A stretch of 64,000 bases of DNA from Cladorhizidae sp. MBARI D1340-BT2 (lineage: Eukaryota; Porifera; Demospongiae; Poecilosclerida; Cladorhizidae): assembly GCA_028752905.1 (NCBI GenBank), contig JAQNBH010000002.1, positions 23,385,059 to 23,449,058 on the forward strand. The letters run 5' to 3'. Positions 21,657 through 34,956 of this stretch are shown in pieces (positions within the stretch are counted from its first letter, which is position 1; the number at the start of each line of letters is the position of its first letter). Made by a program: the position numbers and the translations under genes. Below the pieces are notes generated by a model. It searched no databases and had not been told where the DNA came from. It worked only from the letters and a program-made list of their open reading frames with translations.

Positions 21657-23370
21657 AACATGTTTAGCATCAAGTAAGAGTACAATTCATAACTGCCCTA
21701 ATTAACAAGACCAAAGTCCCAGATTTTGTCAACTGATAGAGAAGGCCCTTATCTGCAACATGTGAACAGATTATCAATAAATGTAGTGGTTTTTCACTGG
21801 CAGGCCACCGCTTTGGCAACTGGAAAACGCCAGGAAAAATCCCAAACCTTACCACTTCAAATCACCATAACTTGCTAATACTTAGAGTACTCAAAATTTT
21901 GGCACGAACAAAAGACAGATAATTAGAAGCGCTATTCGGTGATATAAAAATTATCTTTTTTGGGTAAAGTGTAGAAAAGTTATGAGCTTCACGGCAAAAA
22001 AACAAGATTTTCGGGGGGGAAATGAGAAACATATAGACCAAATTAGGGCAAATATCAAGAACATGTTTAGCATCAAGTAAGAGTACAATTCATAACTGCC
22101 CTAATTAACAAGACCAAAGTCCCAGATTTTGTCAACTGATAGAGAAGGCCCTTATCTGCAACATGTGAACAGATTATCAATAAATGTAGTGGTTTTTCAC
22201 TGGCAGGCCACCGCTTTGGCAACTGGAAAACGCCAGGAAAAATCACAAACCTTACCACTTCAAATCATCATAACTTCCTAATACTTAGAGTACTCAAAAC
22301 TTTGGCACATACAAAAGACAGATAATTAGAAGGGCCATCCGGTGATATAAAAATTATCTTTTTGGGGTAAAGTGTAGAATAGTTATGAGCTTCACGGCAA
22401 AAAAACAAGATTTTCGGGGGGGAAATGAGAAACATATAGACCAAATTAGGGCAAATATCAAGAACATGTTTAGCATCAAGTAAGAGTACAATTCATAACT
22501 GCCCTAATTAACAAGACCAAAGTCCCAGATTTTGTCAACTGATAGAGAAGGCCCTTATCTGCAACATGTGAACAGATTATCAATAAATGTAGTGGTTTTC
22601 ACTGGCAGGCCACCGCTTTGGCAACTGGAAAACGCCAGGAAAGATCCCAAACCTTACCACTTCAAATCACCATAACTTGCTAATACTTAGAGTACTTAAA
22701 ATTTTGGCACGTACAAAAGACAGATAATTAGAAGAGCTATCCGGTGATATAAAAATTATCTTTTTTGGGTAAAGTGTAGAAAAGTTATGAGCTTCACGGC
22801 AAAAAAACAAGATTTTCGGGGGGGAAATGAGAAACATATAGACCAAATTAGGGCAAATATCAAGATAGAGAACACATAATGAAACCTATCATTCGAATCA
22901 TATCAAGTCCATTACAGTAAAGTGTGCAGAATATTATGGATGTTTGATATCAACAGAGAGCACAGAGAGAGACCTATCTTAATAGCTATATATCAAGTTT
23001 ATTCAGTGAAGTGTGGAGAATCTATTTAGCATCAAGAGAGAGCAGAGAGAAACCTATCTTGTGATTCTATCAAGTCCATTACTGTGAAGTATGCGGAATA
23101 TACGGATGTTTGGTATCAAGAGAGAGAACAGAGAGAGGCCTACCTTTAGAGCTATATATCAAGTCTATTCAGTGAAGTGTGGAGAATCTATGAAGCTAAC
23201 ATGTTTAGCTCAAGATAGAGAACACTGAGAGATACCTATCTTGCAAGTCCATTACAGTGAAGTGTGCAGAATATATGGATGTTTGGTATCAAGAGAGAGC
23301 ACTTGGAGAGTTCTATCTTAATAGCTGTATAACAAGTCTATTCAGTGAAGTGTGGATAATCTACGAAGCT
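21657..23370 (+). repeat. HOR unit 18: A1-A2-A3-B (1,714 bp)
   Basis: A1 21657-22059 (gaagcgct), A2 22060-22462, A3 22463-22864, B 22865-23370 (gagttctatc). Tandem with the similar unit 19. Confidence 0.94.
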
Positions 23371-25084
23371 AACATGTTTAGCATCAAGTAAGAGTACAAT
23401 TCATAACTGCCCTAATTAACAAGACCAAAGTCCCAGATTTTGTCAACTGATAGAGAAGGCCCTTATCTGCAACATGTGAACAGATTATCAATAAATGTAG
23501 TGGTTTTTCACTGGCAGGCCACCGCTTTGGCAACTGGAAAACGCCAGGAAAAATCCCAAACCTTACCACTTCAAATCACCATAACTTGCTAATACTTAGA
23601 GTACTCAAAATTTTGGCACGAACAAAAGACAGATAATTAGAAGCGCTATTCGGTGATATAAAAATTATCTTTTTTGGGTAAAGTGTAGAAAAGTTATGAG
23701 CTTCACGGCAAAAAAACAAGATTTTCGGGGGGGAAATGAGAAACATATAGACCAAATTAGGGCAAATATCAAGAACATGTTTAGCATCAAGTAAGAGTAC
23801 AATTCATAACTGCCCTAATTAACAAGACCAAAGTCCCAGATTTTGTCAACTGATAGAGAAGGCCCTTATCTGCAACATGTGAACAGATTATCAATAAATG
23901 TAGTGGTTTTTCACTGGCAGGCCACCGCTTTGGCAACTGGAAAACGCCAGGAAAAATCACAAACCTTACCACTTCAAATCATCATAACTTCCTAATACTT
24001 AGAGTACTCAAAACTTTGGCACATACAAAAGACAGATAATTAGAAGGGCCATCCGGTGATATAAAAATTATCTTTTTGGGGTAAAGTGTAGAATAGTTAT
24101 GAGCTTCACGGCAAAAAAACAAGATTTTCGGGGGGGAAATGAGAAACATATAGACCAAATTAGGGCAAATATCAAGAACATGTTTAGCATCAAGTAAGAG
24201 TACAATTCATAACTGCCCTAATTAACAAGACCAAAGTCCCAGATTTTGTCAACTGATAGAGAAGGCCCTTATCTGCAACATGTGAACAGATTATCAATAA
24301 ATGTAGTGGTTTTCACTGGCAGGCCACCGCTTTGGCAACTGGAAAACGCCAGGAAAGATCCCAAACCTTACCACTTCAAATCACCATAACTTGCTAATAC
24401 TTAGAGTACTTAAAATTTTGGCACGTACAAAAGACAGATAATTAGAAGAGCTATCCGGTGATATAAAAATTATCTTTTTTGGGTAAAGTGTAGAAAAGTT
24501 ATGAGCTTCACGGCAAAAAAACAAGATTTTCGGGGGGGAAATGAGAAACATATAGACCAAATTAGGGCAAATATCAAGATAGAGAACACATAATGAAACC
24601 TATCATTCGAATCATATCAAGTCCATTACAGTAAAGTGTGCAGAATATTATGGATGTTTGATATCAACAGAGAGCACAGAGAGAGACCTATCTTAATAGC
24701 TATATATCAAGTTTATTCAGTGAAGTGTGGAGAATCTATTTAGCATCAAGAGAGAGCAGAGAGAAACCTATCTTGTGATTCTATCAAGTCCATTACTGTG
24801 AAGTATGCGGAATATACGGATGTTTGGTATCAAGAGAGAGAACAGAGAGAGGCCTACCTTTAGAGCTATATATCAAGTCTATTCAGTGAAGTGTGGAGAA
24901 TCTATGAAGCTAACATGTTTAGCTCAAGATAGAGAACACTGAGAGATACCTATCTTGCAAGTCCATTACAGTGAAGTGTGCAGAATATATGGATGTTTGG
25001 TATCAAGAGAGAGCACTTGGAGAGTCCTATCTTAATAGCTGTATAACAAGTCTATTCAGTGAAGTGTGGATAATCTACGAAGCT
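23371..25084 (+). repeat. HOR unit 19: A1-A2-A3-B (1,714 bp)
   Basis: A1 23371-23773 (gaagcgct), A2 23774-24176, A3 24177-24578, B 24579-25084. The B reverts to gagtcctatc, marking the end of the gagttctatc lineage. Confidence 0.94.
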
Positions 25085-26799
25085 AACATGTTTAGCATCA
25101 AGTAAGAGTACAATTCATAACTGCCCTAATTAACAAGACCAAAGTCCCAGATTTTGTCAACTGATAGAGAAGGCCCTTATCTGCAACATGTGAACAGATT
25201 ATCAATAAATGTAGTGGTTTTTCACTGGCAGGCCACCGCTTTGGCAACTGGAAAACGCCAGGAAAAATCCCAAACCTTACCACTTCAAATCACCATAACT
25301 TGCTAATACTTAGAGTACTCAAAATTTTGGCACGTACAAAAGACAGATAATTAGAAGGGCTATTCGGTGATATAAAAATTATCTTTTTTGGGTAAAGTGT
25401 AGAAAAGTTATGAGCTTCACGGCAAAAAAACAAGATTTTCGGGGGGAAAATGAGAAACATATAGACCAAATTAGGGCAAATATCAAGAACATGTTTAGCA
25501 TCAAGTAAGAGTACAATTCATAACTGCCCTAATTTACAAGACCAAAGTCCCAGATTTTGTCAACTGATAGAGAAGGCCCTTATCTGCAACATGTGAACAG
25601 ATTATCAATAAATGTAGTGGTTTTTCACTGGCAGGCCACCGCTTTGGCAACTGGAAAACGCCAGGAAAAATCCCAAACCTTAACACTTCAAATCACCATA
25701 ACTTGCTAATACTTAGAGTACTCAAAATTTTGGTACGTACAAAAGACAGATAATTAGAAGGGCTATCCGGTGATATAAAAATTATCTTTTTTGGGTAAAG
25801 TGTAGAAAGGTTATGAGCTTCACAGCAAAAAAACAAGATTTTCGGGGGGGAAATGAGAAACATATAGACCAAATTAGGGCAAATATCAAGAACATGTTTA
25901 GCATCAAGTAAGAGTACAATTCATAACTGCCCTAATTAACAAGACCAAAGTCCCAGATTTTGTCAACTGATAGAGAAGGCCCTTATCTGCAACATGTGAA
26001 CAGATTATCAATAAATGTAGTGGTTTTTCACTGGCAGGCCACCGCTTTGGCAACTGGAAAACGCCAGGAAAAATCACAAACCTTACCACTTCAAATCATC
26101 ATAACTTCCTAATACTTAGAGTACTCAAAACTTTGGCACATACAAAAGACAGATAATTAGAAGGGCCATCCGGTGATATAAAAATTATCTTTTTGGGGTA
26201 AAGTGTAGAATAGTTATGAGCTTCACGGCAAAAAAACAAGATTTTCGGGGGGGAAATGAGAAACATATAGACCAAATTAGGGCAAATATCAAGATAGAGA
26301 ACACATAATGAAACCTATCATTCGAATCATATCAAGTCCATTACAGTAAAGTGTGCAGAATATTATGGATGTTTGATATCAACAGAGAGCACAGAGAGAG
26401 ACCTATCTTAATAGCTATATATCAAGTTTATTCAGTGAAGTGTGGAGAATCTATTTAGCATCAAGAGAGAGCAGAGAGAAACCTATCTTGTGATTCTATC
26501 AAGTCCATTACTGTGAAGTATGCGGAATATACGGATGTTTGGTATCAAGAGAGAGAACAGAGAGAGGCCTACCTTTAGAGCTATATATCAAGTCTATTCA
26601 GTGAAGTGTGGAGAATCTATGAAGCTAACATGTTTAGCTCAAGATAGAGAACACTGAGAGATACCTATCTTGCAAGTCCATTACAGTGAAGTGTGCAGAA
26701 TATATGGATGTTTGGTATCAAGAGAGAGCACTTGGAGAGTCCTATCTTAATAGCTGTATAACAAGTCTATTCAGTGAAGTGTGGATAATCTACGAAGCT
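25085..26799 (+). repeat. HOR unit 20: A1-A1v-A2-B (1,715 bp)
   Basis: A1 25085-25487, extra A1 variant 25488-25890 (ctaatttacaag, ccttaacacttc, ttggtacg, gtagaaagg, ttcacagc), A2 25891-26293, B 26294-26799. The ctaattta change puts a stop in the antisense frame of the extra block. It is the likely parent of the chimera in the next unit. Confidence 0.92.
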
Positions 26800-28111
26800 A
26801 ACATGTTTAGCATCAAGTAAGAGTACAATTCATAACTGCCCTAATTAACAAGACCAAAGTCCCAGATTTTGTCAACTGATAGAGAAGGCCCTTATCTGCA
26901 ACATGTGAACAGATTATCAATAAATGTAGTGGTTTTTCACTGGCAGGCCACCGCTTTGGCAACTGGAAAACGCCAGGAAAAATCCCAAACCTTACCACTT
27001 CAAATCACCATAACTTGCTAATACTTAGAGTACTCAAAATTTTGGCACGTACAAAAGACAGATAATTAGAAGGGCTATTCGGTGATATAAAAATTATCTT
27101 TTTTGGGTAAAGTGTAGAAAAGTTATGAGCTTCACGGCAAAAAAACAAGATTTTCGGGGGGAAAATGAGAAACATATAGACCAAATTAGGGCAAATATCA
27201 AGAACATGTTTAGCATCAAGTAAGAGTACAATTCATAACTGCCCTAATTTACAAGACCAAAGTCCCAGATTTTGTCAACTGATAGAGAAGGCCCTTATCT
27301 GCAACATGTGAACAGATTATCAATAAATGTAGTGGTTTTTCACTGGCAGGCCACCGCTTTGGCAACTGGAAAACGCCAGGAAAAATCACAAACCTTACCA
27401 CTTCAAATCATCATAACTTCCTAATACTTAGAGTACTCAAAACTTTGGCACATACAAAAGACAGATAATTAGAAGGGCCATCCGGTGATATAAAAATTAT
27501 CTTTTTGGGGTAAAGTGTAGAATAGTTATGAGCTTCACGGCAAAAAAACAAGATTTTCGGGGGGGAAATGAGAAACATATAGACCAAATTAGGGCAAATA
27601 TCAAGATAGAGAACACATAATGAAACCTATCATTCGAATCATATCAAGTCCATTACAGTAAAGTGTGCAGAATATTATGGATGTTTGATATCAACAGAGA
27701 GCACAGAGAGAGACCTATCTTAATAGCTATATATCAAGTTTATTCAGTGAAGTGTGGAGAATCTATTTAGCATCAAGAGAGAGCAGAGAGAAACCTATCT
27801 TGTGATTCTATCAAGTCCATTACTGTGAAGTATGCGGAATATACGGATGTTTGGTATCAAGAGAGAGAACAGAGAGAGGCCTACCTTTAGAGCTATATAT
27901 CAAGTCTATTCAGTGAAGTGTGGAGAATCTATGAAGCTAACATGTTTAGCTCAAGATAGAGAACACTGAGAGATACCTATCTTGCAAGTCCATTACAGTG
28001 AAGTGTGCAGAATATATGGATGTTTGGTATCAAGAGAGAGCACTTGGAGAGTCCTATCTTAATAGCTGTATAACAAGTCTATTCAGTGAAGTGTGGATAA
28101 TCTACGAAGCT
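26800..28111 (+). repeat. HOR unit 21: A1-(A1v/A2 chimera)-B (1,312 bp)
   Basis: A1 26800-27202, chimeric A 27203-27605, B 27606-28111. The chimera begins with the rare ctaatttacaag of the A1v at 25488 and continues with A2 states (aaatcacaaacc, cttcctaata). This is what a 403-bp deletion between A1v and A2 of a unit like unit 20 would leave. Confidence 0.9.
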
Positions 28112-29825
28112 AACATGTTTAGCATCAAGTAAGAGTACAATTCATAACTGCCCTAATTAACAAGACCAAAGTCCCAGATTTTGTCAACTGATAGAGAAGG
28201 CCCTTATCTGCAACATGTGAACAGATTATCAATAAATGTAGTGGTTTTTCACTGGCAGGCCACCGCTTTGGCAACTGGAAAACGCCAGGAAAAATCCCAA
28301 ACCTTACCACTTCAAATCACCATAACTTGCTAATACTTAGAGTACTCAAAATTTTGGCACGAACAAAAGACAGATAATTAGAAGCGCTATTCGGTGATAT
28401 AAAAATTATCTTTTTTGGGTAAAGTGTAGAAAAGTTATGAGCTTCACGGCAAAAAAACAAGATTTTCGGGGGGAAAATGAGAAACATATAGACCAAATTA
28501 GGGCAAATATCAAGAACATGTTTAGCATCAAGTAAGAGTACAATTCATAACTGCCCTAATTAACAAGACCAAAGTCCCAGATTTTGTCAACTGATAGAGA
28601 AGGCCCTTATCTGCAACATGTGAACAGATTATCAATAAATGTAGTGGTTTTTCACTGGCAGGCCACCGCTTTGGCAACTGGAAAACGCCAGGAAAAATCA
28701 CAAACCTTACCACTTCAAATCATCATAACTTCCTAATACTTAGAGTACTCAAAACTTTGGCACATACAAAAGACAGATAATTAGAAGGGCCATCCGGTGA
28801 TATAAAAATTATCTTTTTGGGGTAAAGTGTAGAATAGTTATGAGCTTCACGGCAAAAAAACAAGATTTTCGGGGGGGAAATGAGAAACATATAGACCAAA
28901 TTAGGGCAAATATCAAGAACATGTTTAGCATCAAGTAAGAGTACAATTCATAACTGCCCTAATTAACAAGACCAAAGTCCCAGATTTTGTCAACTGATAG
29001 AGAAGGCCCTTATCTGCAACATGTGAACAGATTATCAATAAATGTAGTGGTTTTCACTGGCAGGCCACCGCTTTGGCAACTGGAAAACGCCAGGAAAGAT
29101 CCCAAACCTTACCACTTCAAATCACCATAACTTGCTAATACTTAGAGTACTTAAAATTTTGGCACGTACAAAAGACAGATAATTAGAAGAGCTATCCGGT
29201 GATATAAAAATTATCTTTTTTGGGTAAAGTGTAGAAAAGTTATGAGCTTCACGGCAAAAAAACAAGATTTTCGGGGGGGAAATGAGAAACATATAGACCA
29301 AATTAGGGCAAATATCAAGATAGAGAACACATAATGAAACCTATCATTCGAATCATATCAAGTCCATTACAGTAAAGTGTGCAGAATATTATGGATGTTT
29401 GATATCAACAGAGAGCACAGAGAGAGACCTATCTTAATAGCTATATATCAAGTTTATTCAGTGAAGTGTGGAGAATCTATTTAGCATCAAGAGAGAGCAG
29501 AGAGAAACCTATCTTGTGATTCTATCAAGTCCATTACTGTGAAGTATGCGGAATATACGGATGTTTGGTATCAAGAGAGAGAACAGAGAGAGGCCTACCT
29601 TTAGAGCTATATATCAAGTCTATTCAGTGAAGTGTGGAGAATCTATGAAGCTAACATGTTTAGCTCAAGATAGAGAACACTGAGAGATACCTATCTTGCA
29701 AGTCCATTACAGTGAAGTGTGCAGAATATATGGATGTTTGGTATCAAGAGAGAGCACTTGGAGAGTCCTATCTTAATAGCTGTATAACAAGTCTATTCAG
29801 TGAAGTGTGGATAATCTACGAAGCT
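28112..29825 (+). repeat. HOR unit 22: A1-A2-A3-B (1,714 bp)
   Basis: A1 28112-28514 (gaagcgct), A2 28515-28917, A3 28918-29319, B 29320-29825. Confidence 0.94.
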
Positions 29826-31537
29826 AACATGTTTAGCATCAAGTAAGAGTACAATTCATAACTGCCCTAATTAACAAGACCAAAGTCCCAGATTTTGTCA
29901 ACTGATAGAGAAGGCCCTTATCTGCAACATGTGAACAGATTATCAATAAATGTAGTGGTTTTTCACTGGCAGGCCACCGCTTTGGCAACTGGAAAACGCC
30001 AGGAAAAATCCCAAACCTTACCACTTCAAATCACCATAACTTGCTAATACTTAGAGTACTCAAAATTTTGGCACGAACAAAAGACAGATAATTAGAAGCG
30101 CTATTCGGTGATATAAAAATTATCTTTTTTGGGTAAAGTGTAGAAAAGTTATGAGCTTCACGGCAAAAAAACAAGATTTTCGGGGGGAAAATGAGAAACA
30201 TATAGACCAAATTAGGGCAAATATCAAGAACATGTTTAGCATCAAGTAAGAGTACAATTCATAACTGCCCTAATTAACAAGACCAAAGTCCCAGATTTTG
30301 TCAACTGATAGAGAAGGCCCTTATCTGCAACATGTGAACAGATTATCAATAAATGTAGTGGTTTTTCACTGGCAGGCCACCGCTTTGGCAACTGGAAAAC
30401 GCCAGGAAAAATCACAAACCTTACCACTTCAAATCATCATAACTTCCTAATACTTAGAGTACTCAAAACTTTGGCACATACAAAAGACAGATAATTAGAA
30501 GGGCCATCCGGTGATATAAAAATTATCTTTTTGGGGTAAAGTGTAGAATAGTTATGAGCTTCACGGCAAAAAAACAAGATTTTCGGGGGGGAAATGAGAA
30601 ACATATAGACCAAATTAGGGCAAATATCAAGAACATGTTTAGCATCAAGTAAGAGTACAATTCATAACTGCCCTAATTAACAAGACCAAAGTCCCAGATT
30701 TTGTCAACTGATAGAGAAGGCCCTTATCTGCAACATGTGAACAGATTATCAATAAATGTAGTGGTTTTCACTGGCAGGCCACCGCTTTGGCAACTGGAAA
30801 ACGCCAGGAAAGATCCCAAACCTTACCACTTCAAATCACCATAACTTGCTAATACTTAGAGTACTTAAAATTTTGGCACGTACAAAAGACAGATAATTAG
30901 AAGAGCTATCCGGTGATATAAAAATTATCTTTTTTGGGTAAAGTGTAGAAAAGTTATGAGCTTCACGGCAAAAAAAAAAGATTTTCGGGGGGGAAATGAG
31001 AAACATATAGACCAAATTAGGGCAAATATCAAGATAGAGAACACATAATGAAACCTATCATTCGAATCATATCAAGTCCATTACAGTAAAGTGTGCAGAA
31101 TATTATGGATGTTTGATATCAACAGAGAGCACAGAGAGAGACATATCAATAGCTATATATCAAGTTTATTCAGTGAAGTGTGGAGAATCTATTTAGCATC
31201 AAGAGAGAGCAGAGAGAAACCTATCTTGTGATTCTATCAAGTCCATTACTGTGAAGTATGCGGAATATACGGATGTTTGGTATCAAGAGAGAGAACAGAG
31301 AGAGGCCTACCTTTAGAGCTATATATCAAGTCTATTCAGTGAAGTGTGGAGAATCTATGAAGCTAACATGTTTAGCTCAAGATAGAGAACACTGAGAGAT
31401 ACCTATCTTGCAAGTCCATTACAGTGAAGTGTGCAGAATATATGGATGTTTGGTATCAAGAGAGAGCACTTGGAGAGTCCTATCTTAATAGCTGTATAAC
31501 AAGTCTATTCAGTGAAGTGTGGATAATCTACGAAGCT
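29826..31537 (+). repeat. HOR unit 23: A1-A2-A3-B (1,712 bp)
   Basis: A1 29826-30228 (gaagcgct), A2 30229-30631, A3 30632-31033, B 31034-31537. The B is 504 bp through a private 2-bp loss (gagacatatcaatagc). A3 has a private aaaaaaaaag in the A-run. Confidence 0.93.
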
Positions 31538-33251
31538 AACATGTTTAGCATCAAGTAAGAGTACAATTCATAACTGCCCTAATTAACAAGACCAAAGTCC
31601 CAGATTTTGTCACCTGATAGAGAAGGCCCTTATCTGCAACATGTGAACAGATTATCAATAAATGTAGTGGTTTTTCACTGGCAGGCCACCGCTTTGGCAA
31701 CTGGAAAACGCCAGGAAAAATCCCAAACCTTACCACTTCAAATCACCATAACTTGCTAATACTTAGAGTACTCAAAATTTTGGCACGTACAAAAGACAGA
31801 TAATTAGAAGGGCTATTCGGTGATATAAAAATTATCTTTTTTGGGTAAAGTGTAGAAAAGTTATGAGCTTCACGGCAAAAAAACAAGATTTTCGGGGGGA
31901 AAATGAGAAACATATAGACCAAATTAGGGCAAATATCAAGAACATGTTTAGCATCAAGTAAGAGTACAATTCATAACTGCCCTAATTAACAAGACCAAAG
32001 TCCCAGATTTTGTCAACTGATAGAGAAGGCCCTTATCTGCAACATGTAAACAGATTATCAATAAATGTAGTGGTTTTCACTGGCAGGCCACCGCTTTGGC
32101 AACTGGAAAACGCCAGGAAAGATCCCAAACCTTACCACTTCAAATCACCATAACTTGCTAATACTTAGAGTACTTAAAATTTTGGCACGTACAAAAGACA
32201 GATAATTAGAAGAGCTATCCGGTGATATAAAAATTATCTTTTTGGGGTAAAGTGTAGAATAGTTATGAGCTTCACGGCAAAAAAACAAGATTTTCGGGGG
32301 GGAAATGAGAAACATATAGACCAAATTAGGGCAAATATCAAGAACATGTTTAGCATCAAGTAAGAGTACAATTCATAACTGCCCTAATTAACAAGACCAA
32401 AGTCCCAGATTTTGTCAACTGATAGAGAAGGCCCTTATCTGCAACATGTGAACAGATTATCAATAAATGTAGTGGTTTTTCACTGGCAGGCCACCGCTTT
32501 GGCAACTGGAAAACGCCAGGAAAAATCCCAAACCTTACCACTTCAAATCACCATAACTTGCTAATACTTAGAGTACTCAAAATTTTGGCACGTACAAAAG
32601 ATAGATAATTAGAAGAGCTATCCGGTGATATAAAAATTATCTTTTTTGGGTAAAGTGTAGAAAAGTTATGAGCTTCACGGCAAAAAAACAAGATTTTCGG
32701 GGGGAAAATGAGAAACATATAGACCAAATTAGGGCAAATATCAAGATAGAGAACACATAATGAAACCTATCATTCGAATCATATCAAGTCCATTACAGTA
32801 AAGTGTGCAGAATATTATGGATGTTTGATATCAACAGAGAGCACAGAGAGAGACCTATCTTAATAGCTATATATCAAGTTTATTCAGTGAAGTGTGGAGA
32901 ATCTATTTAGCATCAAGAGAGAGCAGAGAGAAACCTATCTTGTGATTCTATCAAGTCCATTACTGTGAAGTATGCGGAATATACGGATGTTTGGTATCAA
33001 GAGAGAGAACAGAGAGAGGCCTATCTTTAGAGCTATATATCAAGTCTATTCAGTGAAGTGTGGAGAATCTATGAAGCTAACATGTTTAGCTCAAGATAGA
33101 GAACACTGAGAGATACCTATCTTGCAAGTCCATTACAGTGAAGTGTGCAGAATATATGGATGTTTGGTATCAAGAGAGAGCACTTGGAGAGTCCTATCTT
33201 AATAGCTGTATAACAAGTCTATTCAGTGAAGTGTGGATAATCTACGAAGCT
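31538..33251 (+). repeat. HOR unit 24: A1-(A3/A2)-(A1/A3)-B (1,714 bp)
   Basis: A1 31538-31940 with gtcacctgatag. Chimera A3/A2 31941-32342: A3 states up to gagctatccgg, then A2 states (tctttttgggg, gtagaatag). Chimera A1/A3 32343-32745: A1 states up to ggcacgtac, then gatagataatt and gagctatccgg. B 32746-33251 with cctatctttag. The switch in both chimeras lies near gatataaaaattatct. Confidence 0.9.
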
Positions 33252-34956
33252 AACATGTTTAGCATCAAGTAAGAGTACAATTCATAACTGCCCTAATTAA
33301 CAAGACCAAAGTCCCAGATTTTGTCAACTGATAGAGAAGGCCCTTATCTGCAACATGTGAACAGATTATCAATAAATGTAGTGGTTTTTCACTGGCAGGC
33401 CACCGCTTTGGCAACTGGAAAACGCCAGGAAAAATCCCAAACCTTACCACTTCAAATCACCATAACTTGCTAATACTTAGAGTACTCAAAATTTTGGCAC
33501 GAACAAAAGACAGATAATTAGAAGGGCTATTCGGTGATATAAAAATTATCTTTTTTGGGTAAAGTGTAGAAAAGTTATGAGCTTCACGGCAAAAAAACAA
33601 GATTTTCGGGGGGAAAATGAGAAACATATAGACCAAATTAGGGCAAATATCAAGAACATGTTTAGCATCAAGTAAGAGTACAATTCATAACTGCCCTAAT
33701 TAACAAGACCAAAGTCCCAGATTTTGTCAACTGATAGAGAAGGCCCTTATCTGCAACATGTGAACAGATTATCAATAAATGTAGTGGTTTTTCACTGGCA
33801 GGCCACCGCTTTGGCAACTGGAAAACGCCAGGAAAAATCACAAACCTTACCACTTCAAATCATCATAACTTCCTAATACTTAGAGTACTCAAAACTTTGG
33901 CACATACAAAAGACAGATAATTAGAAGGGCCATCCGGTGATATAAAAATTATCTTTTTGGGGTAAAGTGTAGAATAGTTATGAGCTTCACGGCAAAAAAA
34001 CAAGATTTTCGGGGGGGAAATGAGAAACATATATATAGACCAAATTAGGGCAAATATCAAGAACATGTTTAGCATCAAGTAAGAGTACAATTCATAACTG
34101 CCCTAATTAACAAGACCAAAGTCCCAGATTTTGTCAACTGATAGAGAAGGCCCTTATCTGCAACATGTGAACAGATTATCAATAAATGTAGTGGTTTTCA
34201 CTGGCAGGCCACCGCTTTGGCAACTGGAAAACGCCAGGAAAGATCCCAAACCTTACCACTTCAAATCACCATAACTTGCTAATACTTAGAGTACTTAAAA
34301 TTTTGGCACGTACAAAAGAGAGCTATCCGGTGATATAAAAATTATCTTTTTTGGGTAAAGTGTAGAAAAGTTATGAGCTTCACGGCAAAAAAACAAGATT
34401 TTCGGGGGGGAAATGAGAAACATATAGACCAAATTAGGGCAAATATCAAGATAGAGAACACATAATGAAACCTATCATTCGAATCATATCAAGTCCATTA
34501 CAGTAAAGTGTGCAGAATATTATGGATGTTTGATATCAACAGAGAGCACAGAGAGAGACCTATCTTAATAGCTATATATCAAGTTTATTCAGTGAAGTGT
34601 GGAGAATCTATTTAGCATCAAGAGAGAGCAGAGAGAAACCTATCTTGTGATTCTATCAAGTCCATTACTGTGAAGTATGCGGAATATACGGATGTTTGGT
34701 ATCAAGAGAGAGAACAGAGAGAGGCCTACCTTTAGAGCTATATATCAAGTTTATAGAGTGAAGTGTGGAGAATCTATGAAGCTAACATGTTTAGCTCAAG
34801 ATAGAGAACACTGAGAGATACCTATCTTGCAAGTCCATTACAGTGAAGTGTGCAGAATATATGGATGTTTGGTATCAAGAGAGAGCACTTGGAGAGTCCT
34901 ATCTTAATAGCTGTATAACAAGTCTATTCAGTGAAGTGTGGATAATCTACGAAGCT
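33252..34956 (+). repeat. HOR unit 25: A1-A2-A3d-B (1,705 bp)
   Basis: A1 33252-33654, A2 33655-34061 (407 bp, with a 4-bp expansion to aacatatatatagacc), A3d 34062-34450, B 34451-34956 (tttatagagtg). Confidence 0.93.
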
